The position numbers and the translations under genes are program-made. Below are positions 1-8,018 of a stretch of DNA of 64,000 nt, piece after piece (the stretch's first letter is position 1; each line of letters begins with the position of its first letter). The notes beneath the pieces are model-generated. The model searched no databases, was not told the DNA's origin, and saw only the letters and a list, made by a program, of their open reading frames with translations. Source of the DNA: Bacteroidales bacterium UBA5326 (GTDB lineage Bacteria > Bacteroidota > Bacteroidia > Bacteroidales > UBA932); the NCBI GenBank assembly GCA_002408205.1, contig DHQY01000004.1:21225-85224 (forward strand). The letters are read 5' to 3'.

Positions 1-352
1 TAGAGATATCTTTCCTGTTGCGCCATCCGGTGGAACGAAGCACAAATTCCAGGTTATCCCAGGCAGAACGGTCCTGAAGGAGCTGGAAATCCTGAAATAC
101 CACACCTATTTTTCTTCTCAGGTATGGAATCTGTCTGCGTTTGAGTTTTGTGAGATCGAACCCGGCTACCTCTGCCTGTCCTTTCTTTACAGGAAATTCT
201 CCGATTAATGTTTTTATGAGGGATGTTTTGCCGCTGCCAACGCGTCCCACAAGGTAAATGAAATCTCCTTTTTCAAGCGTCAGATTCAAATCTGTAAGGA
301 TCAGATTTCCATCCTTGATGATATCGATGCCTTCGAGCCTGATAATTGCCAT
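1..352 (-). CDS. ftsE: Cell-division ABC ATPase FtsE, N-terminal part (runs off the window)
   Basis: Only the first 117 codons are present; the gene continues beyond base 1. The visible part has a Walker A motif GRVGSGKT at residues 36-43 and the Q-loop in VFQDFQLL around residue 87, the segment that is highly typical of FtsE. In the family, FtsE is the cytoplasmic ATPase that pairs with membrane protein FtsX and controls peptidoglycan hydrolases at the septum. The start at 352 gives the expected short beta-strand before Walker A. A TACATTTG box (bases 380 down to 373) lies 21 bases upstream of the start. Arginine in Walker A where most ABC ATPases have N or S (GxSGSGK) is a small oddity. Another ABC ATPase of the LolD/MacB type is possible but less likely. 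Confidence 0.85.
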   Translation of the reverse strand, partial: MAIIRLEGIDIIKDGNLILTDLNLTLEKGDFIYLVGRVGSGKTSLIKTLIGEFPVKKGQAEVAGFDLTKLKRRQIPYLRRKIGVVFQDFQLLQDRSAWDNLEFVLRSTGWRNRKDIS

Positions 353-372
353 AACGGGGAATATTTGATGTA

Positions 373-380
373 CAAATGTA
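373..380 (-). promoter_or_regulatory. ftsE: Probable -7 box upstream of ftsE
   Basis: On the minus strand this reads TACATTTG, matching the Bacteroidota -7 consensus TAnnTTTG, 21 bases before the ftsE start. No TTTG at the -33 spacing is seen, so this is a half-match. Confidence 0.45.
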
Positions 381-422
381 AGTTTTTTTTGCGGAGTAAG
401 TACAATATTCCGGTTCTTTGTA

Positions 423-430
423 TACCTTTG
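423..430 (+). promoter_or_regulatory. Probable -7 promoter box of the ABC/GntR/barrel operon
   Basis: TACCTTTG fits TAnnTTTG exactly. The predicted transcription start, about five to eight bases downstream, falls inside the dyad at 432-455. A clear -33 TTTG at 19-21 bases is not present, so the promoter may be weak without an activator or simply less canonical. Confidence 0.6.
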
Positions 431-431
431 C

Positions 432-455
432 AGTGTACTAATGTTCTAATACACT
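432..455 (+). promoter_or_regulatory. Inverted repeat, likely operator for the GntR regulator at 2107
   Basis: AGTGTA and TACACT flank a 12-base spacer, two bases upstream of the ATG at 457 and just after the -7 box. From memory, YtrA-subfamily GntR proteins of Firmicutes bind arms of this AGTGTA/TACACT form. The operon's third gene is a YtrA-type regulator, so autorepression by blocking the start of transcription is the natural reading. Binding itself is inferred. Confidence 0.65.
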
Positions 456-456
456 A

Positions 457-1284
457 ATGATACATATAAATAATCTGTCTTTCAGTTATCCGAAACATGA
501 AGTATTCAGAAGCCTGACATTCAGTTTGGAAGGAGGAAATGTTTATGGACTGCTCGGGCAAAACGGAGTGGGCAAGACTACCTTGCTTAAAATCCTGGCA
601 GGACTTCAGAGAAGTAATAAAGAGGCCTGTCTGGTGAATGGCTATAATCCGTATAAACGTCAGCCGGCATTTTTGCGCGAAGTGTACTACCTGCCCGAAG
701 AACCGGCCTGTCCTCCGGGAACCGTCAATGATTTTGCCAGATGTTGCGGAGGTTTTTATCCCCGTTTTGATCTGGGACAGTTTTACGGTTTGCTTGATCG
801 GTTTGGTATTCAGCCCCTGGCCCGTTTTAAGGACCTTTCGGCCGGACAACAGAAAAAAGCGCATATCTCCTATGCCATAGCGCTTAACACTTCGCTGCTT
901 CTGTTGGACGAACCAAGCAACGGAATGGACATACCTTCCAAATCTCTTTTCAGAAGTGTCGTCTCCCAGCATATAACACCGGAACGTGTGCTGATAATTT
1001 CCACACACCAGGTCAGGGATTTGGAAAACCTCATAGATCCTGTCATTATTCTCGACAAAAAGGGTGTTGTACTTCATGCCACTATTGAAGAGATTGCGCA
1101 GAAGCTGTATTTTTTCCGCGATGTGGATGAGGACCCAAGCGCCCTTTATGCAGAAGAAGTCCCTGCGGGCTACTCGATGGTTAGATCCAATACGGCTCAT
1201 CACGACAGTAAAGTCGATCTCGAGATATTATTCAATGCTGCATTATTACACAGGGATTGGTTCACCGATCATTTCAAAAAATAG
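457..1284 (+). CDS. ABC transporter ATP-binding protein
   Basis: A 275-aa cytoplasmic ATPase with Walker A GQNGVGKT (34-41), signature LSAGQ (127-131), Walker B LLLLDEP (147-153), D-loop SNGMD and H-loop histidine at about 184. The C-terminal 70 residues form a non-catalytic tail. It probably powers the six-helix membrane protein encoded six bases downstream, forming a YtrB/BcrA-like drug or peptide transporter or a membrane-stress module. The first gene of a unit ATPase, permease, GntR regulator, outer-membrane barrel; regulation through the dyad just upstream is likely. Substrate unknown; the pairing with a GntR regulator of YtrA type is commonly linked to cell-envelope antibiotics in Firmicutes. 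Confidence 0.9.
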   Translation: MIHINNLSFSYPKHEVFRSLTFSLEGGNVYGLLGQNGVGKTTLLKILAGLQRSNKEACLVNGYNPYKRQPAFLREVYYLPEEPACPPGTVNDFARCCGGFYPRFDLGQFYGLLDRFGIQPLARFKDLSAGQQKKAHISYAIALNTSLLLLDEPSNGMDIPSKSLFRSVVSQHITPERVLIISTHQVRDLENLIDPVIILDKKGVVLHATIEEIAQKLYFFRDVDEDPSALYAEEVPAGYSMVRSNTAHHDSKVDLEILFNAALLHRDWFTDHFKK

Positions 1285-1289
1285 TCATT

Positions 1290-2105
1290 ATGGGAAATAT
1301 CTTCAATTTTAAGAGATTTGGAATGCTTTTGCTCAAGGAGCTTAAGGAATTTCCCCTGTCATACGGATTGTCCGTATTGAGTGCTGCCGGGGTGTATGTG
1401 CTGATTATGGCGTTAGCTATGCTTAACGGTATTGATCATCCTGTTGGCATTTTCTTCCGTATGACAATGATCTCACTGTTGATTGTTGTACTGATGGTTG
1501 TAGTGCCTTCCAAAATGTACGGGTATGTAAACCATTATAAGAAAGGGATTTATTATACCTTATTACCTGCCTCGGCTTTTGAAAAAATGCTGAGTATGCT
1601 CATTATCTGTTCCGTTGTTACAGGACTTGTCTCATTTTCCATACTGGTTCTGACAGATTATCTGGTTTATGCCTTATTTCCCTGCCGGCTGGCAGGTACA
1701 TTGTTCGGAGAAGCCGGTTCGGTTACGTTCTTTAGTTCGGAAATATTCAGTGTGGTCATGTTCCAGGCCTGTTTTATTCTGGGAAACCTTTATTATAAAA
1801 AACAAAAAATAGCCAAAACAATTGTTTTTCTTATGTTCCTTGCCGTTATTTTTGGTGTGATAAGCTTTATTATTATCACTCAGATAGGTGAGGATGTCGT
1901 GACTGCTTTTCTGCAATCCAAAATGGGAGATATTCCTTCCGATGTGAATTATTTTGACCTTAAGAAAATGAATGATCTGTCGGAGTCGCTCAGGCAGTTA
2001 CCCTTTGTCAGAATAATGGCTCTTGTTGACTACATTTCATGGTCTGTTATCGGAATCGGCTGCTGGACAGGATCGTATCGGCTGATAAAAACCAATAAGT
2101 ATTAG
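1290..2105 (+). CDS. ABC-type permease subunit, six predicted membrane helices
   Basis: A 271-aa hydrophobic protein with about six membrane segments (roughly residues 23-43, 55-73, 96-125, 155-170, 178-196 and 240-258). No recognisable soluble domain. The ATG at 1290 is preferred over an in-frame TTG at 1257, because the TTG start would overlap the ATPase gene and adds no membrane segment. Five bases separate it from the upstream ATPase stop, so the two are almost certainly translated together as an ABC transporter. Its family cannot be named from the sequence; it resembles ABC-2-like permeases only in size and topology. Confidence 0.75.
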   Translation: MGNIFNFKRFGMLLLKELKEFPLSYGLSVLSAAGVYVLIMALAMLNGIDHPVGIFFRMTMISLLIVVLMVVVPSKMYGYVNHYKKGIYYTLLPASAFEKMLSMLIICSVVTGLVSFSILVLTDYLVYALFPCRLAGTLFGEAGSVTFFSSEIFSVVMFQACFILGNLYYKKQKIAKTIVFLMFLAVIFGVISFIIITQIGEDVVTAFLQSKMGDIPSDVNYFDLKKMNDLSESLRQLPFVRIMALVDYISWSVIGIGCWTGSYRLIKTNKY

Positions 2106-2106
2106 T

Positions 2107-2466
2107 ATGGAATTCAACGAGCATAAAGCCATTTATCTCCAAATTGCCGAGACATTATGCGAGCGCATACTTATCGGTAAGTGGAAAGCCGAGGAGAGGA
2201 TCCCGTCTGTACGCGAACTGGGTGCTTCCCTGGGTGTGAATCCCAATACAGTTGCCAGAACCTATGATTATCTTCAGCAAATGAATGTTATATACAATAA
2301 AAGAGGCATAGGGTACTTTGTTACTTCGCAGGCAAGAGAAGAGATAGTAAGTGTTATGAAAACCACTTTTCTCAAAGAAGAACTACCTAAGTTCTTTAAA
2401 AAAATGAACCTGCTTTCCATTCCTTTTGATGAACTAGAAACGATTTATAAACAAAACAATCAATGA
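2107..2466 (+). CDS. GntR-family transcriptional regulator, YtrA type
   Basis: A 119-aa protein with a winged helix-turn-helix (helix-turn-helix about residues 34-56, containing SVRELGASLGVNPNTV) and only a short two-helix tail of about 45 residues, the hallmark of the YtrA subfamily. It lacks the large ligand-binding domain of other GntR proteins. It lies one base after the permease stop and overlaps the next gene by four bases (ATGA). The matching operator-like dyad is at 432-455, so it probably represses its own operon until an envelope or efflux signal relieves it. The ligand, if any, is unknown. Confidence 0.9.
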   Translation: MEFNEHKAIYLQIAETLCERILIGKWKAEERIPSVRELGASLGVNPNTVARTYDYLQQMNVIYNKRGIGYFVTSQAREEIVSVMKTTFLKEELPKFFKKMNLLSIPFDELETIYKQNNQ

Positions 2467-4955
2467 TCAGAATTTTTTTTCTTTCAATGCTTCTCTGCGT
2501 TTTGTCTGCAGGAAGCGCATTTTCGGCAAGCAATACCACCGTGGTCAACGGTCGGGTTATTGATAAAAACAGTGGCAACCCCTTATCTTATGCAACGGTT
2601 GCCATACGTAACGATGAAGATGTAGTAGTGGCCGGCGCAACGTCTGCCGAAGACGGCACTTTTGAAATGGCCAACGTACCTTATGGATCTTACAGGATGA
2701 TCACATCCTTTATGGGATATAAGAACCTCGAAATAGATGTCACCCTGGAGGCAAGTAAACTGGATGTTGGTACCATAGAACTGGAAGAAGATGCCCAGAC
2801 TTTGGCAACGGCAGTAATTACAGCTAAAGTGCCTGTTATTGAGCACAAACTCGATAAAATTGTCATGAATGTTTCCGAGGCGGTATCTACTCAGGGAAGC
2901 AATGCCTTGGAAGTGTTGCGCAAGGCCCCCGGTGTGACCATAGATATGGACGGTAACGTGAAATTGAACGGACAGGCCGTGAGCATTTGGATTGACGGAC
3001 GTCCTTCCTATCTGAGCGGACTCGAGCTGGAAGCCTTGTTACGTTCTACCGACGGAACCACTATAGACAAAATTGAATTGATGGCGCACCCTTCTGCCAA
3101 ATACGATGCAGAAGGCAGTGGCGGTATTATCAATATTCGCATGAAAAAGAACGTCCTGAAAGGCTTTAACGGCTCTGTGAACGGGTTCTACGGAGGTATG
3201 AAGCACGAACGGTATGAACAGGAAGGCGGAGGCGGTCTTACTCTGAACTACCGCTCGGAAAAAACCAATACCATGGTTAATTACAGCGGCCGTTATGAGG
3301 AAATGGGAGCTGTTCTGGATTCCAGAATGGGGTCTGCAGGGGAAGGCGGACTGGAGCAGATAGCCCATGCAGACTTTCTTATCGGATCTGAAAATCATAA
3401 TTTAAAGCTGGCAAACGATTATTTTCTGAACAAGAAAAACACCGTTGGTTTTATACTTACCTCTATGCTCAGCGGAAATTCTCAGGATAACTTTGGAGAT
3501 CAGAATTATACCAATACCTATTACAACAATCAATTGATATACAGCAAGAGAAGTGAAATCAAGACAGATAATGACCACAACAACATCCGCGGGAACCTGA
3601 ATTACACCGGTATATTTAACGAAAATAAAGGACAGGAATTCACTTTCAATGCAGACTATGCCTATTTCGATATTCTGTCTGCTAATAATCAGATTAATTT
3701 GCTTGTTTCCGGGATAGGATTCGATGAGATATTCCGTCAGAAGGGACAGCAATACATCAATATGTTTTCTGGAAAGGCAGATTACCAGCAGACATTCTGG
3801 AAAACGGGCATGCTGGAAGCCGGTGTGAAATGGGCCATGACGGAAACAAATAACAATTTGTTCAGGGAAGATTTTTCAGACGGTTCCTGGAATCCCAATC
3901 CGGGGATGTCCAATGTGTTCAATTATACAGAACAGATTTCTGCGGCCTATATTTCTCTGGGGCGAATGCTGGGATCTAAGTGGATGTTTAAGCTGGGAAT
4001 TCGCGGAGAATATACTCATGCACTGGGTAACTGGGTGTCAGCTGCCGAAAAGACGGAAAAAAATTATTTCAACCTTTTCCCGACCGTTTTTGCCGGATTC
4101 AATCCTTCCGCCAATTGGAACCTGACATTATCGTATACCAGCCGTATATCCCGTCCGAGTTTCAGCCAATTGAATCCTTTTACATCATATATAGATGCCA
4201 ACACTTACGTACAGGGTAATCCGTACCTCGACCCGCAGCGTGCAGATCAGGTAATGTTAGGCGCGGGTTTTAAATCCCATTATAACCTGACGTTGATCTA
4301 TGCGCATACCAAAAATCTTATTATGCAGTCTCCTCTTTATAACGAGGAAACGGGAATGAAGGTGTTTATGTATGATAATTTCGGGACTCAGACTATGGCG
4401 GGGGCATCTCTTTCTGTGAGTGAACTTCCTATTGTCAAATGGCTTACTTTCACTTTCAGCGGAACCTGCCTCTATATGGGCAACACGGCTACTCCTGCTT
4501 CTACGGGTACGCCCTCCGGTACTGCCGACTATGTGAATGACGGACTTCTTACAAACGCATACGGACAGTTCACTTTCCTGCTTCCGAAAGATTGGAAGAT
4601 TGAACTTATGGGCATGTTCCAGGGACCTATACCTTACGGATATTTCAAAATAGACCCCATATTCATTTCCACTGCCGGGATAAAGAAAACATTCATGGAT
4701 AACCGGGCTACCCTAAGCCTGAATATTAACGATATTTTCAATTCTTTTGCCAACAACCTGTCTTACTCTTTGGGAGAAGGACTGGACACTACGATGGATC
4801 AGAAGATCAATCTGCAGAAGATACAGTTGAGTTTCAGTTTCCGTTTTGGACAAAGTAAAGCAACACGTACCAGAAAAGTGGGTGATTTTGATGAGGCGTC
4901 GCGTGTGGGAACTACCGGGGGAATCTCAACCGGGACATCGGGCGGTTTGAAATAA
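2463..4955 (+). CDS. TonB-receptor-like outer-membrane beta-barrel with carboxypeptidase-regulatory domain
   Basis: An 830-aa protein with a signal peptide (about 1-22), a carboxypeptidase-regulatory-like beta-sandwich at about 25-112 (GRVIDKNSGNPLSYATV), a plug-like segment at about 145-230 (VLRKAPGV, GGIINIRM) and a long barrel to about 805. The tail ends in a Gly/Thr-rich stretch rather than the usual C-terminal aromatic strand. This is the Bacteroidota outer-membrane beta-barrel family related to TonB receptors but without a SusD partner. The start overlaps the GntR stop by four bases, so it is translationally coupled to an inner-membrane ABC transporter and its regulator. An outer-membrane role in the same export or stress response is inferred; a nutrient receptor is the alternative. 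Confidence 0.85.
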   Translation: MIRIFFLSMLLCVLSAGSAFSASNTTVVNGRVIDKNSGNPLSYATVAIRNDEDVVVAGATSAEDGTFEMANVPYGSYRMITSFMGYKNLEIDVTLEASKLDVGTIELEEDAQTLATAVITAKVPVIEHKLDKIVMNVSEAVSTQGSNALEVLRKAPGVTIDMDGNVKLNGQAVSIWIDGRPSYLSGLELEALLRSTDGTTIDKIELMAHPSAKYDAEGSGGIINIRMKKNVLKGFNGSVNGFYGGMKHERYEQEGGGGLTLNYRSEKTNTMVNYSGRYEEMGAVLDSRMGSAGEGGLEQIAHADFLIGSENHNLKLANDYFLNKKNTVGFILTSMLSGNSQDNFGDQNYTNTYYNNQLIYSKRSEIKTDNDHNNIRGNLNYTGIFNENKGQEFTFNADYAYFDILSANNQINLLVSGIGFDEIFRQKGQQYINMFSGKADYQQTFWKTGMLEAGVKWAMTETNNNLFREDFSDGSWNPNPGMSNVFNYTEQISAAYISLGRMLGSKWMFKLGIRGEYTHALGNWVSAAEKTEKNYFNLFPTVFAGFNPSANWNLTLSYTSRISRPSFSQLNPFTSYIDANTYVQGNPYLDPQRADQVMLGAGFKSHYNLTLIYAHTKNLIMQSPLYNEETGMKVFMYDNFGTQTMAGASLSVSELPIVKWLTFTFSGTCLYMGNTATPASTGTPSGTADYVNDGLLTNAYGQFTFLLPKDWKIELMGMFQGPIPYGYFKIDPIFISTAGIKKTFMDNRATLSLNINDIFNSFANNLSYSLGEGLDTTMDQKINLQKIQLSFSFRFGQSKATRTRKVGDFDEASRVGTTGGISTGTSGGLK

Positions 4956-4973
4956 ATCAGAAGTTTATATGAT

Positions 4974-5029
4974 AAGAGGGGGCCGGAGGTCAATTTGACT
5001 GATGGTCCCCTTCTTTTTTTTATTTTTTT
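4974..5029 (+). terminator. Intrinsic terminator after the outer-membrane barrel gene
   Basis: An imperfect stem pairs AAGAGGGGGCC (from 4974) with GGTCCCCTTCTT (from 5004) and runs into a long T tract through 5029. The T tract overlaps the last codons of the convergent alpha-galactosidase gene. Confidence 0.6.
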
Positions 5030-6249
5030 GGTGTAAGGCGTACCATTACCACTCCGTGAGGCGGCACATCGGTTAGTAATCTTTCCCTTGTAGTACCAAT
5101 CTCTTTGTGTTTCCAGAGATCCCTTACGGTATATTCTGTGGTGCGCATATTAACTGCTCTAAGAAAATACATGGTGTTTTTGAGCCAGTCATGATTGAGT
5201 TTCCAGATATTTTCACTCCGGTTCATGAAACATACAGCGACTTCTCCTCCATCCAGCTCTTTGGCCCAGATCTCGTATTCACCCATATCCATAAACCGAC
5301 GGGCCTGGTTTCCCAAAGGATCCTGGTTTACGGCTATCGCCTCTTTGTTTGTGAGGATCTCGATGGTTTCTTTATCCATGGAGCGCAAGTCGTTCCCCGA
5401 CATCAGAGGGGCTGCCAGCATACACCACATGGAAAAATGAGTGATGTATTCGTCGCGGGTCATTCCACCGTTGCCTACTTCAAGCATTTCGGCGTCGTTC
5501 CAGTGTCCAGGACCGGCATATGGGTACAGATCGGCCATTACATCTATGATTTCCAATACACCAACACCTCCCCAGTCGAAAACGCCCCGGTAAATATCCC
5601 GGATATCGGGAGTAACACGCCACAGATGCCCAATACCTTTGCCCCATTCCCAGGGTTTGTTTTCACCCCATTCACAAATACTGAAAACAATGGGACGTCC
5701 GCATTCTTTCAGGGCATCGCTCATGGTTTTGTAAGCAGCGCGGGCATTTTGACCCTGATTGGAACACCAGTCGTATTTCAGATAATCAACACCCCATGAG
5801 GCATATTGACGTGCATCCTGGAATTGATACCCCCTGCTGCCCGGGCGTCCCTGGCAGGTATGAGAACCGGCACAGGAATAGATGCCCAGCCTGAGTCCCC
5901 TGGCATGGATATAATCGGCCAGGTCTTTCATCCCTGAGGGGAACCGTTCCGGATCTACCACAATATGGCCATATTCGTCTCGGCCCACCTGCCAGCAATC
6001 GTCTATCACAATGTATTCATAGCCTGCTTCTTTCATACCGGAATGGCACATGGCATCTGCCATTTCTTTCAAAAGGGTTTCGCTTACGTTACAGCCGAAT
6101 TTATTCCAGCTGTTCCAACCCATAGGCGGCGTTGCGGCCAGCGAGAGAAAAAGAGAATCCTTAGCAGTCATGGCCGGTCCATGATACATCTGGGCATGCG
6201 TCCCGACAGCCGAAAAGAAAATACAAATTAGTAATAATACCTTTTTCAT
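5020..6249 (-). CDS. Glycoside hydrolase family 27, probable alpha-galactosidase
   Basis: A 409-aa secreted enzyme: signal peptide about 1-19, then the GH27 barrel starting at PPMGWNSWNKFGC (41-53). The catalytic nucleophile is Asp160 in KYDWC and the acid/base is Asp252 in GHWNDAEML; the VIDDCW segment at 81-86 is also diagnostic. The C-terminal antiparallel beta domain closes at about 400. It should hydrolyse terminal alpha-galactosides in the periplasm or at the surface. Alpha-N-acetylgalactosaminidase activity occurs in the same family and cannot be excluded. The gene stands alone, not in a polysaccharide-utilisation locus, and converges with the barrel gene upstream. Confidence 0.93.
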   Translation of the reverse strand: MKKVLLLICIFFSAVGTHAQMYHGPAMTAKDSLFLSLAATPPMGWNSWNKFGCNVSETLLKEMADAMCHSGMKEAGYEYIVIDDCWQVGRDEYGHIVVDPERFPSGMKDLADYIHARGLRLGIYSCAGSHTCQGRPGSRGYQFQDARQYASWGVDYLKYDWCSNQGQNARAAYKTMSDALKECGRPIVFSICEWGENKPWEWGKGIGHLWRVTPDIRDIYRGVFDWGGVGVLEIIDVMADLYPYAGPGHWNDAEMLEVGNGGMTRDEYITHFSMWCMLAAPLMSGNDLRSMDKETIEILTNKEAIAVNQDPLGNQARRFMDMGEYEIWAKELDGGEVAVCFMNRSENIWKLNHDWLKNTMYFLRAVNMRTTEYTVRDLWKHKEIGTTRERLLTDVPPHGVVMVRLTPKK

Positions 6250-6362
6250 AATCTGAATTATTTATTGCAATACAAAGTTGGCTCGATTTACCTGTAGAAA
6301 AAGAAAAATAATCCACTTTTACGCAAGTTTCGTCTAAGAGTCCATTCTCACATTTGATTTAT

Positions 6363-6370
6363 TATATTTG
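6363..6370 (+). promoter_or_regulatory. -7 box immediately before the patatin gene
   Basis: TATATTTG matches TAnnTTTG and ends only four bases before the ATG at 6375. Transcription would begin at or next to the start codon, so the mRNA would be leaderless or nearly so. Confidence 0.55.
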
Positions 6371-6374
6371 CATT

Positions 6375-7133
6375 ATGCAAACATATGAATTAGGCATCGC
6401 CTTTGGCGGTGGAGGGGCTAAAGGTTATTACCAGGCCGGAGTATTTAAGCGTCTGCTGGAAATGGGTTGCCGTCCGGGCATTGTTTCGGGAACCAGCGTT
6501 GGGTCCCTGGTTGCTGCTCTCTATGCAGACGGACATACTCCGGATGAGATGATGGAAGCCTTTGCGGACCTTACCGTGAAGGATTTCCTGGAAGCCAGGA
6601 TCCCAAAAGATTATATTGTCAGTCCGCTGCCCGTAAGAAAGATCCTTGAAAAAACACTTAGGGCCAGAACATTCGAAGAATTGCAAATTCCTTTAAAGGT
6701 GGTGGCCACATGTCTCGAGACCGGAGAAGGAGTTGTTTTTGACAAAGGTCCCCTTATTGAAGCGCTTATGGCTTCTTGCAGTGTTCCCGTGGTGTTCCCT
6801 CCGGTCCTTATAAACGGGAAGCATTATGTAGACGGAGGTGTGGTTAAGAACCTGCCGGTCTCTCATATCAGGAACGATTGTAAGAAGGTCGTGGCCATTG
6901 GCCTTCATCCCGAAAAAGAGAAGAAATATTCGAAAAACATGCGCTATATTGCCGAACGTTGCCTCTGGTTTATGTTCAATGCGAATTCATATATGGATAA
7001 AGATCTGGCCGATGTAGTAATAGAAGATCACGAGATGGCGGAATACACGGCGTACGATCTGAAATATAAAAATGAAATGTTTCGTCTGGGATATGATTCA
7101 CCTTCCCGGGATAAATGGTGTCCTTGCTTATGA
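6375..7133 (+). CDS. Patatin-like phospholipase
   Basis: A 252-aa cytoplasmic or peripheral lipid hydrolase with the patatin oxyanion loop GGGGAKG (11-17), nucleophile Ser41 in GTSVG and catalytic Asp153 in DGG. This Ser/Asp dyad set is complete, so it should be active on phospholipids or acyl esters. The ATG at 6375 is chosen over the in-frame TTG at 6354, since the latter would start upstream of the -7 promoter box. There is no signal peptide. The stop overlaps the DoxX start by four bases (ATGA), so they form an operon. The C-terminal region after about residue 170 shows no further domain. Confidence 0.9.
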   Translation: MQTYELGIAFGGGGAKGYYQAGVFKRLLEMGCRPGIVSGTSVGSLVAALYADGHTPDEMMEAFADLTVKDFLEARIPKDYIVSPLPVRKILEKTLRARTFEELQIPLKVVATCLETGEGVVFDKGPLIEALMASCSVPVVFPPVLINGKHYVDGGVVKNLPVSHIRNDCKKVVAIGLHPEKEKKYSKNMRYIAERCLWFMFNANSYMDKDLADVVIEDHEMAEYTAYDLKYKNEMFRLGYDSPSRDKWCPCL

Positions 7134-7540
7134 AAAAAAACAATCCTTCATTCACTGACTTTGCTTTACTCCTGTTCCGTGTACTGATTGCCGTATTCCT
7201 GTTTGTACACGGTTTGTCCAAGCTGACTGAATTCAGTACACTTAAAGAGACATTTCCCGATCCCCTGGGAATAGGCAGTACCTTGTCCCTGGTAGCCATA
7301 CTGGCTGCCGAGGTGGGATGTACGGTTCTGGTTGCCATAGGACTGTTTACCAGACTAGCCGCAATTCCCGTTATCTTCGGGATGTTTATGGCCGCCTTCT
7401 TTATTCACGGAACTGACCCGTTCCAGGTAAAGGAACTGTCTTTGCTCTATATGGGACTATTTACCGTCCTGCTTATTTCCGGCCCAGGACGCCTCTCGGC
7501 CGACCGCTTTATCTGGAAGGGTTCCCGCCGGAAGGCCTGA
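7130..7540 (+). CDS. DoxX-family membrane protein
   Basis: A 136-aa protein with four hydrophobic segments and the DoxX-type pattern: LLFRVLIAVFLFVHGLSKL near the N-terminus, then LAAEVGCTVLVAIGLFTRLAA. DoxX proteins are inner-membrane proteins of poorly defined redox or thiol-stress function. The ATG at 7130 overlaps the patatin stop as ATGA; an alternative ATG at 7115 would lengthen the overlap. The 3' end overlaps the convergent GNAT gene by 32 bases. Function here is unknown; coupling with a patatin lipase suggests a membrane-related role. Confidence 0.85.
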   Translation: MKKNNPSFTDFALLLFRVLIAVFLFVHGLSKLTEFSTLKETFPDPLGIGSTLSLVAILAAEVGCTVLVAIGLFTRLAAIPVIFGMFMAAFFIHGTDPFQVKELSLLYMGLFTVLLISGPGRLSADRFIWKGSRRKA

Positions 7541-8018
7541 GGTATTTGCCGTAAATACATTTACTGTCTTCCATGGCATAAAAGTCGGGAAGTTCACACA
7601 TTTTTTCATACCGGTTCTTCAGATAGAACATCCTTGTGGGCAGGTAATCGGGCCTCCCCGATGTTTCTATCCAGATGTTTTCCCCCTGTTTAGAAGCAAT
7701 ATGATTTTCTGCCATCCCCAGCAGTATACTTCCCAGGCCTTTTCCCTGAAGGTCTTTTTGAACGGCCATCCAGTAAATGTCCCAGCTGGCCCTTGTACAA
7801 GGAGTGGGTCCATAATTAATGATACCTACTGTCTTACCTTCCAGTTCTGCCATAATAAAATAATAGCCTGTTTTCTCGCCGTCTTTCAGAAATAGGTCCA
7901 TTATCTCGAGGGCCACTTCCATTTCAAAATCATAAAACAGACCGGTGGATTCCATTATCTTCCGGTAAACGGTCCGGTCTTCCGGCAGCACGATGTTTCT
8001 GAATATAAAATCAGTCAT
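7509..8018 (-). CDS. GNAT-family N-acetyltransferase
   Basis: A 169-aa acetyltransferase with motif A from about residue 84 (WMAVQKDLQGKGLGSILL), where QGKGLG forms the acetyl-CoA pyrophosphate loop. The start at 8018 is chosen because its ATG shares a base with the TAA of the upstream ATP-grasp gene; the open frame continues upstream only inside that gene. It is the last gene of the minus-strand unit 42-aa ORF, ATP-grasp, ATP-grasp, GNAT. The acceptor is unknown. The context suggests acetylation of an amino group on a peptide or small molecule made by the ATP-grasp pair, as GNAT enzymes do in microviridin clusters; ribosomal-protein or metabolite acetylation is the alternative. Confidence 0.88.
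   Translation of the reverse strand: MTDFIFRNIVLPEDRTVYRKIMESTGLFYDFEMEVALEIMDLFLKDGEKTGYYFIMAELEGKTVGIINYGPTPCTRASWDIYWMAVQKDLQGKGLGSILLGMAENHIASKQGENIWIETSGRPDYLPTRMFYLKNRYEKMCELPDFYAMEDSKCIYGKYLRPSGGNPSR

Noticed and set aside
454..1203. Long open frame (249 codons) on the strand opposite the ABC ATPase gene
   Set aside because: It is a mirror of a well-supported ATPase gene, has no promoter box or known motif, and its composition is that of an antisense frame.
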